A stretch of DNA of 47,237 bases from an uncultured Oceanospirillaceae bacterium (GTDB taxonomy: Bacteria > Pseudomonadota > Gammaproteobacteria > Pseudomonadales > Balneatricaceae): contig CAKZPE010000016.1 of assembly GCA_937138495.1 (NCBI GenBank), forward strand, positions 71,977-119,213. The letters run 5' to 3'. Shown here piece by piece: positions 1 through 8,243 of this stretch. Position 1 is the stretch's first letter. Every line of letters begins with the position of its first letter. The position numbers and the translations under genes were made by a program. The notes under the pieces were generated by a model. The model did no database searches. It saw nothing but the letters and a program-made list of their open reading frames with translations, and had not been told where the DNA came from.

Positions 1-621
1 TTCGCTAACCCGAATGCTCCGACTGGCCGGGTTCTGCCACTGGAGCAGATTGAAGCCCTGTTAAAGGAAAATACTGAATCTCTGGTGATTGTCGATGAAG
101 CCTATATCGACTTTGGCGGCGAATCTGCGGTTGAACTGGTACGTAAATACGACAACGTTCTGGTCATTCAGACCTTTTCCAAATCCCGCAGCATGGCGGG
201 CTTACGGGTCGGTTACGCACTGGGCCACGAAGACCTGATCGACGGTCTGGAGCGGGTTAAAAACTCCTTTAACTCCTATCCGCTGGACAGCCTGGCCATT
301 GCCGGTGCCGTTGCATCTATTGAAGACGAAGCCTATTTCCAGGCAACGACTCAAAAGATCATCAGCAGCCGTGAGTGGACAACTGAACAACTGAAAGCAC
401 TGGATTTTAATGTCATCCCCTCTGCCAGTAACTTTGTTTTTGCCAGCCACCAGCGAATCGCCGGTGCCGATCTGATGACTTACCTGCGCAGTAAGAACCT
501 GCTGGTCAGACACTTCAAAAAGCCAGTCATTGAAAACTACCTGCGTATCTCCATCGGCACCGATGAAGAAATGTCAGCACTGATCAGTGCGCTGAAGGAC
601 TACCCGGGTATTACCGGCTAA
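1..621 (+). CDS. hisC: Histidinol-phosphate aminotransferase, 3' part
   Basis: The reading frame is open from base 1, so the gene starts before the window; 206 codons are visible. PLP-dependent fold-type I aminotransferase that converts imidazole acetol-phosphate plus glutamate to histidinol-phosphate in histidine synthesis, in the cytoplasm. Seen: a NPNAPTG motif at the very start, VDEAYIDF (the Asp that contacts the PLP pyridine nitrogen), and TFSKSRSMAGLRVGYA holding the PLP lysine, followed by a complete C-terminal domain ending in a typical TDEEM...ALKDY tail. Family length is about 350 residues, so roughly the N-terminal 40 percent is missing. A hairpin terminator follows directly. HisC and other class I/II aminotransferases are close relatives; the AYIDF motif favours HisC. 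Confidence 0.88.
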   Translation, partial: FANPNAPTGRVLPLEQIEALLKENTESLVIVDEAYIDFGGESAVELVRKYDNVLVIQTFSKSRSMAGLRVGYALGHEDLIDGLERVKNSFNSYPLDSLAIAGAVASIEDEAYFQATTQKIISSREWTTEQLKALDFNVIPSASNFVFASHQRIAGADLMTYLRSKNLLVRHFKKPVIENYLRISIGTDEEMSALISALKDYPGITG

Positions 622-653
622 ACACTTCGCCTGAGACCTGTCTCAGCAGCATT

Positions 654-680
654 AAAAAAGGCGCCTCCGGGCGCCTTTTT
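654..680. terminator. Bidirectional rho-independent terminator
   Basis: A-run, a GGCGCC-type GC stem with a tiny loop, then a T-run; the arms extend into the A and T runs so the structure works on both strands. It sits between the convergent hisC (plus) and the PAS-GGDEF gene (minus). Confidence 0.85.
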
Positions 681-700
681 AAGTATTTTAACCCACCTGA

Positions 701-1609
701 TCAGGACTCCAGATCTCCGATAATACTGTCACCCAGCGCTTTCGCTTCACGCAGGTAACTGTCAGCACGGGCATACATAATTTCCGCGTTGTCATCGTCG
801 TCATTCAGGGTGGCAACCCCAACACTCAGTGTAAAGGGCACGCTGGAGACTTCTGCATCCTGTGCCAGTTCAGCAGCCATTTTCTTCACCCGGTCTGCTG
901 CCAGCACACCCTGAGCTTCATTGGTTTCCGGCAACAGGATAGCGAAATCATCTTCGCCTACACGGGCCAGAAAATCCGCCGTACGCTTCATCTGATTCAG
1001 GGAGACAGCCATGGCTTTCAGAATATCGTCGCCGGCATCCCAGCCATATTTATCGTTAATGTCCTGCAGATTATCCACACTGATAATCATCAGACTGCAG
1101 ATCCAGTCGTAACGCTGCGCCTGCGCCATTGACTGTGCCAGTACAGGCATCAGCGCCTGCTGATTATACATACCGGTCAGCAAGTCACGGTGAACCCGCG
1201 AACGCTCACGTTCAGATTTCTTTCTCTGCGATATATCTTCAATCCGGCATACCACACTTGGCTCATCCCCTGCCGATGGAGCCAATCGCGCCTCAACCCA
1301 GCAGGCTGTCGTCATACCCTGATCTTTCAGATAAGGAATATGGGCAGGATCAAGCAAAATTTCTTTAGTCAGTACTTTGTTATGGGTCAGGGCCTGATCA
1401 ATCATGCCCTGCAAAGACTCAGTAATGGTATCCGGAAAAATATCCGCCAGATTTTTACCTGACAACGCATCATCTCCCCCCCAGGGTAATGACGAGTTGC
1501 TATGAGAAGAAAAGATAATGGCTCCGGTCTGACTCAGCACCAGAACATCCTCAGAGAGTACGTTCAATAACGCGTCGATACGTGACTGAAGAATATTCGA
1601 TTTATGCAT
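701..1609 (-). CDS. PAS-GGDEF protein with degenerate GGDEF motif
   Basis: 302 aa, cytoplasmic (no signal or membrane segment). N-terminal PAS-like sensor at about residues 10-130, linker with coiled-coil character, then a GGDEF domain at about 135-300. Family role: synthesis of cyclic di-GMP from two GTP. The signature position reads G218-E219-D220-D221-F222 in place of GG(D/E)EF, while the RxxD product-binding I-site five residues upstream (RTAD, 209-212) is intact. With a bulky acid in place of the second glycine the domain may be inactive and act as a c-di-GMP receptor, but that is inference. Monocistronic, convergent with hisC. Confidence 0.85.
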   Translation of the reverse strand: MHKSNILQSRIDALLNVLSEDVLVLSQTGAIIFSSHSNSSLPWGGDDALSGKNLADIFPDTITESLQGMIDQALTHNKVLTKEILLDPAHIPYLKDQGMTTACWVEARLAPSAGDEPSVVCRIEDISQRKKSERERSRVHRDLLTGMYNQQALMPVLAQSMAQAQRYDWICSLMIISVDNLQDINDKYGWDAGDDILKAMAVSLNQMKRTADFLARVGEDDFAILLPETNEAQGVLAADRVKKMAAELAQDAEVSSVPFTLSVGVATLNDDDDNAEIMYARADSYLREAKALGDSIIGDLES

Positions 1610-1790
1610 TTAATCGCCTCTTATCCCTGAACAGTATACCTAAGACCTTACAATCACTTGCTAGGCAGGTGCAACCGCTTCCCCCTCCTGATCACAGTAA
1701 TGCCGGATACGATATCCCATTATGGGTTTTACGATTCGGCTATTCTCCGGCGACCCGACATTTTCGCACTCCGAAACAGCAATTCAGCAG

Positions 1791-2039
1791 TTAACTCCTG
1801 CTGCTTTTCCAGCAAGGCTTACCTGCCTCCGCCAGCGCATCAGCCCGGCTGATACCAATATCTTTCAGGGCCTCATCATCCAGCATCTTTAACTGAAGAC
1901 GGCTGCGATAATTAAATATGCACACAGCAGACGCCCCCCGCGTCAATATTAACAGCCGGCCAATTCTGGCACTTATAACAGCCAACAGTTGTCCGTTCAG
2001 GCCTGCACGCCCCTTAAACGCTTTCGCTAACTGAGTCAT
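1791..2039 (-). CDS. DUF1127 small protein (copy 1)
   Basis: 82 aa. The C-terminal half carries the DUF1127 signature: arginine-rich segment, L-x-x-L-D-D-E-A-L-K-D-I-G-I-S-R-x-D-A-x-x-E, then a terminal Trp region. Strong AGGAG site just upstream of the ATG. Divergent from the MocR-type regulator at 2204 and sharing its 164-base control region. DUF1127 proteins are small, basic, often stress- or stationary-phase-linked and in some alphaproteobacteria bind RNA; the function here is unknown. A second copy lies at 21555-21815, also next to a divergent regulator. Confidence 0.8.
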   Translation of the reverse strand: MTQLAKAFKGRAGLNGQLLAVISARIGRLLILTRGASAVCIFNYRSRLQLKMLDDEALKDIGISRADALAEAGKPCWKSSRS

Positions 2040-2119
2040 AACAATCTCCTTTTTTAAAACTGAGTACAGCTTAAGGAGATCTCTGATACCATTACAGATT
2101 CAAATACAAAGATTAAAAG

Positions 2120-2194
2120 CCGGTACAGATTAAAACCAACTGATCTGTACCGGTTATCCAGCAAATAACTGTCATGCTGTATCGTCTGTACCGG
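2120..2194 (+). promoter_or_regulatory. Candidate MocR operator: three copies of an 11-bp element
   Basis: Copies: 2120-2130 (CCGGTACAGAT), its exact reverse complement at 2143-2153 (ATCTGTACCGG), and a third in the same orientation as the second at 2185-2194 (TCTGTACCGG). The first two form a perfect 11-bp inverted repeat with a 12-base spacer; the last two are direct repeats 41 bases apart, close to four helical turns. MocR-type regulators such as GabR, PdxR and TauR are known to use repeat arrays of this sort. The third copy overlaps the ribosome-binding site of the regulator gene, which suggests autorepression. Confidence 0.7.
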
Positions 2195-2203
2195 AGCCGC
2201 GTC

Positions 2204-3634
2204 ATGAAACTGTATGAGCAACTTGCAGATAACCTGCAGCAGCGCATTGATCAGGGGTACTATCCCCCTGGCAGCAAGCTGCCTTCAATCCGTACCACCA
2301 GTCAGGAACACGGCGTCAGTATTTCTACCGTTCAGGAAGCATATGCACGGCTGGTCGAAAACGGTAAAGCAGAAGCCAGGCCGAAATCCGGCTATTTTGT
2401 CACAGAGCAGATCAGTCCACCTCCCCTGCCACAAACCAGCCAGCCGACGATTAAACCCATGGGGTTACCGGAATGGCATAACCTGCTGCATATAATGGAT
2501 GACTACGGTGAAGATAACGTCTTTCAGCTCAGCATCGCCGTCCCTGATTGCGAAGCCCCAAGCCTGAATCCGCTTTTAAAACTGACCGCCGAGCTGAGTA
2601 AAACCACAACAAAGCGCCTGTTTAACTACGACCATGTACGCGGTGCGGCAGAATTACGCCGCCAGATAGCCCGAATGATGATCGATTCCGGCTGCAGCGT
2701 CACACCGGAAGATATCATCGTTACCAGCGGTTGCCAGGAAGCACTGGCCAGCAGCCTGAGGGCCGTGACGCAGCCAGGAGATATTGTCGTTGTGGATTCG
2801 CCCAATTTCTTCGGTTCCCTTCAGGCCATTGAAATGAGTGGCGTTAAAGCCCTGGAAATTCCCACCCATCCGGAAACAGGTATCAGCCTGGATGCACTGG
2901 AAAAAGCGTTACGCCAGTGGCCGGTAAAAGCCTGCTTACTGACCCCCACCAATAACAACCCTCTGGGTTACAGCATGCCGGATGAGCATAAACCGGCCTT
3001 GCTGGCATTGCTGGCAGATTACGACATTCCACTGATTGAAGACGATATCTATGGCGACCTCAGTTACAGACTGCCCCGCCCCCGCAGCATCAAATCTTTT
3101 GATACGGATGGCAGGGTGATTCTCTGCTCATCATTTTCCAAAACCCTGGCTGCAGGCCTGCGAATCGGCTGGGTCTGCCCCGGTCGCTATTTTGATAAAG
3201 TCATGATGATGAAATATGTCTCAAGCATGAGCACCGCGACTCTGAATCAACTGGCGGTAGCTGAGTTTGTGGCACAGGGATATTACGAAAAACATCTGCG
3301 AAAAATGCGCCAGAATTATCAGCGCGACAGAGACACGGTTATTCATCTGCTCACCCGGTATATGCCGCAAAACACCCGTATCAGTTACCCTCAGGGAGGA
3401 TACCTGCTATGGATCGAGATGCCGGACGCAATAGACGCTGTTGAACTCAACCGGCGCGCAGGCCTGCAAGGCATCAACATTGCCCCGGGGCCACTGTTTT
3501 CAGCCACCCATAAATATAAAAACTTTATGCGGATAAACTGCCGTAACAGTCAGGATCCGAGAATGGAGCCGGCAATAAAAACCCTGGGCGCAATCGCCAA
3601 CGACCTGCTGATTGAAAGTTTGCGGCCCGCCTGA
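2204..3634 (+). CDS. MocR-type (GntR-HTH plus aminotransferase fold) regulator, YdcR-like
   Basis: 476 aa from the ATG at 2204. An upstream in-frame ATG at 2174 exists but has no ribosome site and lies before the third operator copy; 2204 has GGAG with a 7-base spacer, so I prefer it. N-terminal winged helix of the GntR family at about residues 1-70 (PSIRTTSQEHGVSISTVQEAY, ending PKSGYFV), linker, then a fold-type I aminotransferase domain from about 95 to the end with an SSFSKTLAAGLRIGW PLP-lysine motif. MocR proteins are dimeric regulators that sense PLP, amino acids or amines. The effector is unknown. Divergent from a DUF1127 gene, the most likely target besides its own gene. Convergent with rlmF, 26 bases away. 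Confidence 0.88.
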   Translation: MKLYEQLADNLQQRIDQGYYPPGSKLPSIRTTSQEHGVSISTVQEAYARLVENGKAEARPKSGYFVTEQISPPPLPQTSQPTIKPMGLPEWHNLLHIMDDYGEDNVFQLSIAVPDCEAPSLNPLLKLTAELSKTTTKRLFNYDHVRGAAELRRQIARMMIDSGCSVTPEDIIVTSGCQEALASSLRAVTQPGDIVVVDSPNFFGSLQAIEMSGVKALEIPTHPETGISLDALEKALRQWPVKACLLTPTNNNPLGYSMPDEHKPALLALLADYDIPLIEDDIYGDLSYRLPRPRSIKSFDTDGRVILCSSFSKTLAAGLRIGWVCPGRYFDKVMMMKYVSSMSTATLNQLAVAEFVAQGYYEKHLRKMRQNYQRDRDTVIHLLTRYMPQNTRISYPQGGYLLWIEMPDAIDAVELNRRAGLQGINIAPGPLFSATHKYKNFMRINCRNSQDPRMEPAIKTLGAIANDLLIESLRPA

Positions 3635-3660
3635 AGCCACAGAAGCATCGATTGAATGGC

Positions 3661-4674
3661 CTAGCGCCAGCTTTCCGTCCAGACGCTCTGCTGATCCGGC
3701 GTTAAAAATGTCCAGGCGATAAAGCGGCTGCTCTTCTGCCCCTGCGCCATCTCAATAACCCGCACCTGGACAGCACCGGCTTTTTTAAGCTGCTGCTTAA
3801 GGCGGGGCAGATTTTCCTGTTTGGATACCAGACTGGTAAACCACAGGCATTGCCCGGCAAACGCCCGGGTTTCCCGGATCATCCGGCCAATAAACTCAGC
3901 CTCGCCACCCTTGCACCATAATTCATTATTCTGCCCGCCAAAATTCAGCGGAACCGCCCCGGCTGCCCCCGAACTCTTTCCTGCACCTGAAGATTTCTTC
4001 CGGGACAGATTAGCAACCTTACGCAGACTCCCCGCCTGCGCCTCTTCAGCAGAAGCATGAAACGGCGGATTACACATCGTAAAGTCGAACACATCGTTGG
4101 CGGTTAGCAGCCCTTTAAAGATATTCTCTGCATCAGGCTGCAACCGGTATTCGATCAGCCCTTTTACTGCGGGATTCGACTGCGCCACCAAGGTCGCAGC
4201 CTGTACTGACAGCGGATCGATATCACTGCCCAGCATCTTCCAGCCATACTCCCGACTCGCCAGCAGAGGATAAATACCATTCGCCCCTGCACCGATATCC
4301 AGCCCGCGCAGCTGCCGACCTTTCGGGGGAGTTTTTATACCGGCAGTTTCAGTCAGTAAATCCGCCAGGTGATGAACATAGTCTGCGCGACCCGGGACCG
4401 GTGGACACAGATACCCTTCCGGCAACTCCCAGAATGCAATGCCGTAATGGTATTTGAGTAACGCCTGATTCAGACAGCGCACTGCCCGGGGGTCTGAAAA
4501 ATCAACGCTCTGCCGGCCGCGGATGTCGGTTACAAAAGCGGCCAGTTCTGGCAGCGCTTTTTGCAACGCATCAAAATCATATCCAAAACGGTGTTTGTTG
4601 CGCGGATGTAATCCGGACTTTACCTGTTTGCCGGTCTGGGATCTGGACACAACACTTTTCCTGTCTGCTAACAT
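3661..4674 (-). CDS. rlmF: 23S rRNA (adenine(1618)-N6)-methyltransferase RlmF
   Basis: 337 aa. Transfers a methyl group from SAM to N6 of A1618 of 23S rRNA in the cytoplasm. Seen: HPRNKH near residue 23 typical of the family, a SAM-binding GLDIGAGANGIYPLL segment near 125, DIDPLSVQAA, and the catalytic CNPPFH motif (N6-methyltransferase NPPF). A Ser/Gly/Ala-rich insertion after LSRKKSS looks lineage-specific. Lies downstream of the ATP-grasp gene on the same strand with a 117-base gap, so it is probably a separate unit. Length fits the family. Confidence 0.92.
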   Translation of the reverse strand: MLADRKSVVSRSQTGKQVKSGLHPRNKHRFGYDFDALQKALPELAAFVTDIRGRQSVDFSDPRAVRCLNQALLKYHYGIAFWELPEGYLCPPVPGRADYVHHLADLLTETAGIKTPPKGRQLRGLDIGAGANGIYPLLASREYGWKMLGSDIDPLSVQAATLVAQSNPAVKGLIEYRLQPDAENIFKGLLTANDVFDFTMCNPPFHASAEEAQAGSLRKVANLSRKKSSGAGKSSGAAGAVPLNFGGQNNELWCKGGEAEFIGRMIRETRAFAGQCLWFTSLVSKQENLPRLKQQLKKAGAVQVRVIEMAQGQKSSRFIAWTFLTPDQQSVWTESWR

Positions 4675-4791
4675 GCGTGCTGCTTAAGGCGACAGCTTTG
4701 CAATTACCGGGATCTGGCACAGAGGCCAGAATAAAGCCGGGCATTGTTATGCTATTCCGGCACGGCGTCCAGCCCTTTTTACTATAAAACG

Positions 4792-5739
4792 TTATGCAGA
4801 AAACGAGCGCTGTACAAAATCAACCCGTTGCTCAGGGGGCATATGCACATCTTCCAGCGCAGAAATAGCATCAAAACGCTTCAGCAAGCCCTGATTATTA
4901 GCGATTTGAATGGCCAGCCCGGGCCGGGCATTCAGCTCCAGCAGCATCGGCCCCTGACGGGCATCAAGCACTATATCGACACCTAAATATCCAAGCCCTG
5001 ACATCTCATAACAGCGGGCCGCCATATTCAGTAATCCGGGCCAGCCTTCAATGCAAATATCAGACAGCAGCATGCCGGTATCAGGGTGCTTCGCAACAGG
5101 CCGGTCATGCTGAATCGCATAGCTGGCTTTACCGCTGACAATATCAATACCGACACCTACTGCGCCCTGATGGAGATTAGCCTTACCGTCTGAAGCAGCG
5201 GTCGACAAACGCATCATGGCCATGACCGGAAAACCTTTAAAAACAATAATGCGAATATCCGGTACACCTTCGTAGCTGTAATTGGCGAACGACTCATCGA
5301 AGTGAATCAGATATTCGATAATGGCCTTATCCGGCTGACCGCCCAGTGAAAATAACCCGGCCAGAATATTGGACGTATGACGCTTGATATCCGCCAGAGT
5401 CAGCGCCTGATTATTAGGTTTAAAGTACGACTGATCATCATGATCATGAATCACCAGAATGCCCTTGCCACCGCTGCCCTTAGAAGGCTTGATGCAAAAC
5501 GCATCCTGCGATTTCAGCAACTCGCCAATACTGTTGACCTGATGCTGATATTCAACCACGCCGACCAATGGAGGAACCGTCAGACCGGCTGACATTGCCA
5601 GCTGTTTGGTCTTGAGTTTGTCATCTACCAGCGGAAACAGGCGACGGTCGTTATAGCCGGAAATATACTCAATATTGCGCTGGTTCATCCCAAGCACGCC
5701 CTGTTCACGTAACTTACGCGGAGAAATAAACCAGCTCAT
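4792..5739 (-). CDS. RimK-related ATP-grasp ligase (alpha-L-glutamate ligase-like)
   Basis: 315 aa, soluble. ATP-grasp enzymes of this clade are related to RimK, which adds glutamate to the C-terminus of ribosomal protein S6; the substrate of this subgroup is not established. Seen: K84-PSKGSGGKG-93 nucleotide-binding glycine loop, IIEYLI/PDIRIIV middle segment, and a C-terminal GVDIVLDARQGPMLLELNARPG with Glu268 and Asn270 in the metal-binding positions. It lacks RimK's usual N-terminal domain and instead begins SWFISPRKLREQGVLGMNQRN. Its ATG overlaps the stop of the upstream membrane gene by 4 bases (ATGA), so translation is coupled. Last gene of the three-gene operon 8011-4792. Confidence 0.85.
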   Translation of the reverse strand: MSWFISPRKLREQGVLGMNQRNIEYISGYNDRRLFPLVDDKLKTKQLAMSAGLTVPPLVGVVEYQHQVNSIGELLKSQDAFCIKPSKGSGGKGILVIHDHDDQSYFKPNNQALTLADIKRHTSNILAGLFSLGGQPDKAIIEYLIHFDESFANYSYEGVPDIRIIVFKGFPVMAMMRLSTAASDGKANLHQGAVGVGIDIVSGKASYAIQHDRPVAKHPDTGMLLSDICIEGWPGLLNMAARCYEMSGLGYLGVDIVLDARQGPMLLELNARPGLAIQIANNQGLLKRFDAISALEDVHMPPEQRVDFVQRSFSA

Positions 5740-7280
5740 TTCGCAGCATTCCGGTTACGCCCGTGCAGAGCGTTGAATCGGAACAGCTCAATCAGCCGGT
5801 AACCGGTATAGCTGCCCAACAGTAACACCAGTGCCAATAGCACCAACTGTAAACCGGGGAAGTTAAACGTCAGGTGCTGCACGTACTGATTCGACATCAC
5901 CACATACGCCAGTAACGCAACCAGCAGTGAACCGCCGCCCTGCTTCATTACTTCGCCGCCGCCTTCTTCTTCCCACAGCAGTGACATACGTTCGATGGTC
6001 CAGGCGATAATAATCATCGGGAAGAAAATAATATTCAGCCCCTCCACTATGCGCAGGTTATATGCAAGCACAGAGAAGGTCGCTGTCAGCAGTATGACGA
6101 TTATGATGACCGCACTGATCCGGGCCACCAGTAAAAGATTCAGCCGGGAAAGATAGCTTCGTACCACCAGCCCGGAGACCACCAGCAGAACAAACCCCGC
6201 CAGACCGGCTCCCAGCGCGGTTTGCATCAGCGCCAGCGCAATCAGCACCGGCATAAAGGTACCCGACGTTCGCAGGCCAACTAACACCCGCATCAGCATG
6301 ACCATCATCACGCCCACAGGAATCAGCAACAGACCACGGAACAGTTTTTGTTCCTCCAACGGCAGACTGTGCAGTGAAATCTGCATGGCGCTGACATCCG
6401 CGTACTTTTGTTCCAGCGCCTGCTGTACCGGCGCTACATCACGCTGCATCGAGAAGCTGATTCGGGTATTTCGCCCCCCTTCCAGATCAATCAGCGGCCG
6501 GTCACCCAGCTCCCAGATCAGCAAGCGCTGCGGCCGGCCTTCCTTACCGGTAGCCAGATTAAAAAACGCCACCCGCTGATCTTCCGTCTCAACATCATGA
6601 ACGGTGTCATAGACCATCAGATAGGCCCGGCTATCCTGATTACGCCGGCTATTTTTCAGCCGCAAAGCCGTCACCTGACGAGCCGGAATCGCCGCCAGCT
6701 GCATCAGTAACATAGCGGCTTCTTCAACAGAGCGATCCTGCAACAGCAACTGAACCTGCTGATCATCAGATTGCAGTATATTCAGTAACTGTGCCGCCAT
6801 CGTAATCTGATCTGCTGACTGTAACCGTGCCTGTTCAATCAGTCGCTCAGCAACCAGCGCAGTGGTTTCAGAAAGAATAGGTGCAGCCAGCACTTGCGGT
6901 GCATCCGGCCATGGGCGCTGTTGCTGCGCATCCAGTAAAAACTGCGCCCGGTAATACAGCACCTGTTTACCTGCAGCGTCCTGGGTCGACCAGCGCACCG
7001 CCGGAATATTTTCTTCTGTCAGATAACTCAGGCCAAAACCGGGAGACGCCGTACTCTGCTCCAGCAGGGTAAACCCCTGCTGGGTTTCAGGAATGGCCAT
7101 CTGTGCAATGACCGGCTCCCCCAGCGCCGTAAACTCTACCCGCGCTTCAACGCTCCAGACTTCACGGGTTTCACCGGGTAACCAGGGGATTTCAAGATTG
7201 ATATGCCGATATACCGCGCTGCCTAATCCCAGGCAGATCAATAATATGACCAACAGATAAAACGGGATTTTCTGCTGCAT
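5736..7280 (-). CDS. Inactive-transglutaminase protein with seven C-terminal membrane helices
   Basis: 514 aa. One N-terminal membrane anchor (about residues 6-25), a large extracytoplasmic domain to about 315 matching the inactive transglutaminase module, and then seven predicted hydrophobic segments to about 500 (among them GLLLIPVGVMMVMLMRVLVG, FMPVLIALALMQTALGAG and an IIFFPMIIIAWTIERMSLL segment). The architecture matches the families described in Pfam as inactive transglutaminase fused to seven transmembrane helices. I do not see a Cys-His-Asp catalytic set. Strong AGGAGA site before the ATG; only 8 bases separate it from the retropepsin gene upstream, and it overlaps the ATP-grasp gene downstream. 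Likely the membrane hub of the triad; role unknown. Confidence 0.85.
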   Translation of the reverse strand: MQQKIPFYLLVILLICLGLGSAVYRHINLEIPWLPGETREVWSVEARVEFTALGEPVIAQMAIPETQQGFTLLEQSTASPGFGLSYLTEENIPAVRWSTQDAAGKQVLYYRAQFLLDAQQQRPWPDAPQVLAAPILSETTALVAERLIEQARLQSADQITMAAQLLNILQSDDQQVQLLLQDRSVEEAAMLLMQLAAIPARQVTALRLKNSRRNQDSRAYLMVYDTVHDVETEDQRVAFFNLATGKEGRPQRLLIWELGDRPLIDLEGGRNTRISFSMQRDVAPVQQALEQKYADVSAMQISLHSLPLEEQKLFRGLLLIPVGVMMVMLMRVLVGLRTSGTFMPVLIALALMQTALGAGLAGFVLLVVSGLVVRSYLSRLNLLLVARISAVIIIVILLTATFSVLAYNLRIVEGLNIIFFPMIIIAWTIERMSLLWEEEGGGEVMKQGGGSLLVALLAYVVMSNQYVQHLTFNFPGLQLVLLALVLLLGSYTGYRLIELFRFNALHGRNRNAAK

Positions 7281-7288
7281 ATTATCTC

Positions 7289-8011
7289 CTACTGCTGTGG
7301 CTGAGCATTAACCGCCAGCTCAGGCTTCTTGCCAAGCACATAACGCCGGGCAACATCCACCACCATCAGATCTTTCAGTAAATTACGGCCCACGAGCACC
7401 TCATAATTAAGGTGGCTGCGATCCTTCAGGGTAAACTCAGCGATCTGGGTAATATTGCCCAGCTTAATGCCCAGCTTTACAACCCAACGCTTATCTTTAT
7501 CTGCGGATGCCTGGCGAATATTGGCGTATCGCTCAAGCTTTAGCGACACTTCTTCACCGTCTGCCAGGGTAAAGCGCACCCAGCGCTCGCCGTTACGCTC
7601 AAACTCGGAAATATTACGGGCACTGATTGAAGACGTGGTCGCCCCGGTATCCATCCGTGCCTTTGCGACACTCTGGTGACTGCCATAATCAATCTGCGAC
7701 CACTCAACCGCACCCACCACGGTTTTGTTATTCAGTGACTTTCGTAACTGCCCGCAAGACTGCTCCGCAGTGGCGGCAACGATCATCGCCTGACGATCTT
7801 TCGCATCCTGTTGCAACGCTTTGGTTTCACGCTGCAATGCTTTGAGTATCTTATTCTGTGCTGCAAACTGCTCATCCATGCGCGTTTGGGTATTACTACA
7901 CTGCTCAGCAGCCTGTTGAGCCAACTGATGGGTTTCCTCCTGAAACTGCCGGGTAGCAATACAACCTCCAAGTATGAACACCGAGAGCAAAAGACATAAC
8001 CCTCTCATCAT
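7289..8011 (-). CDS. Retropepsin-like aspartic protease lipoprotein (annotated elsewhere as ATP-dependent zinc protease)
   Basis: 240 aa. N-terminal lipoprotein signal with lipobox ILGG-C17 followed by Ile at +2, so probably sorted to the outer membrane, facing the periplasm. Residues about 22-85 are Gln/Glu-rich and look coiled-coil. Residues 98-235 form the domain of family PF05618, which despite its zinc-protease name has a retropepsin-type active site: M120-D121-T-G-A-T-T-S-S, then a second strand and VLVGRNLLKDL near the end. Related RimB-type proteins act against glutamate tails made by RimK-like ligases. First gene of the operon with the membrane protein and ligase. An alternative start one codon later is possible. 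Confidence 0.84.
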   Translation of the reverse strand: MMRGLCLLLSVFILGGCIATRQFQEETHQLAQQAAEQCSNTQTRMDEQFAAQNKILKALQRETKALQQDAKDRQAMIVAATAEQSCGQLRKSLNNKTVVGAVEWSQIDYGSHQSVAKARMDTGATTSSISARNISEFERNGERWVRFTLADGEEVSLKLERYANIRQASADKDKRWVVKLGIKLGNITQIAEFTLKDRSHLNYEVLVGRNLLKDLMVVDVARRYVLGKKPELAVNAQPQQ

Positions 8012-8183
8012 AACGCGCCTCTTTCTAAATATGTGTTAACAAAACTGCCTGTCAGATGTCAGCCACACACAAAAGCATAGCCGCCCCTTATACATCCGTC
8101 ATCCGGTAACGAACATTCAGACAGACAAGTTGGGACTGCGCATTCAAACAAATGTTCAACGGTTTCAAAAAAAAGATGGGCCA

Positions 8184-8225
8184 CAAAAAAACGCCGGCTC
8201 CTGTTAAGGAAACCGGCGTTCTTTT
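8184..8225 (-). terminator. Rho-independent terminator of the SPFH-nfeD operon
   Basis: Eight-bp stem AACGCCGG (8190-8197) paired with CCGGCGTT (8213-8220), 15-base loop, and on the minus strand a T-run of six to seven right after the stem. Lies 19 bases after the NfeD stop. Confidence 0.8.
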
Positions 8226-8243
8226 CAGACTGTCTCAGCGCTG

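Noticed and set aside
2174..2203. Upstream ATG of the MocR gene
   Set aside because: No Shine-Dalgarno and it would put the third operator copy inside the coding region; GGAG before 2204 decides the start.
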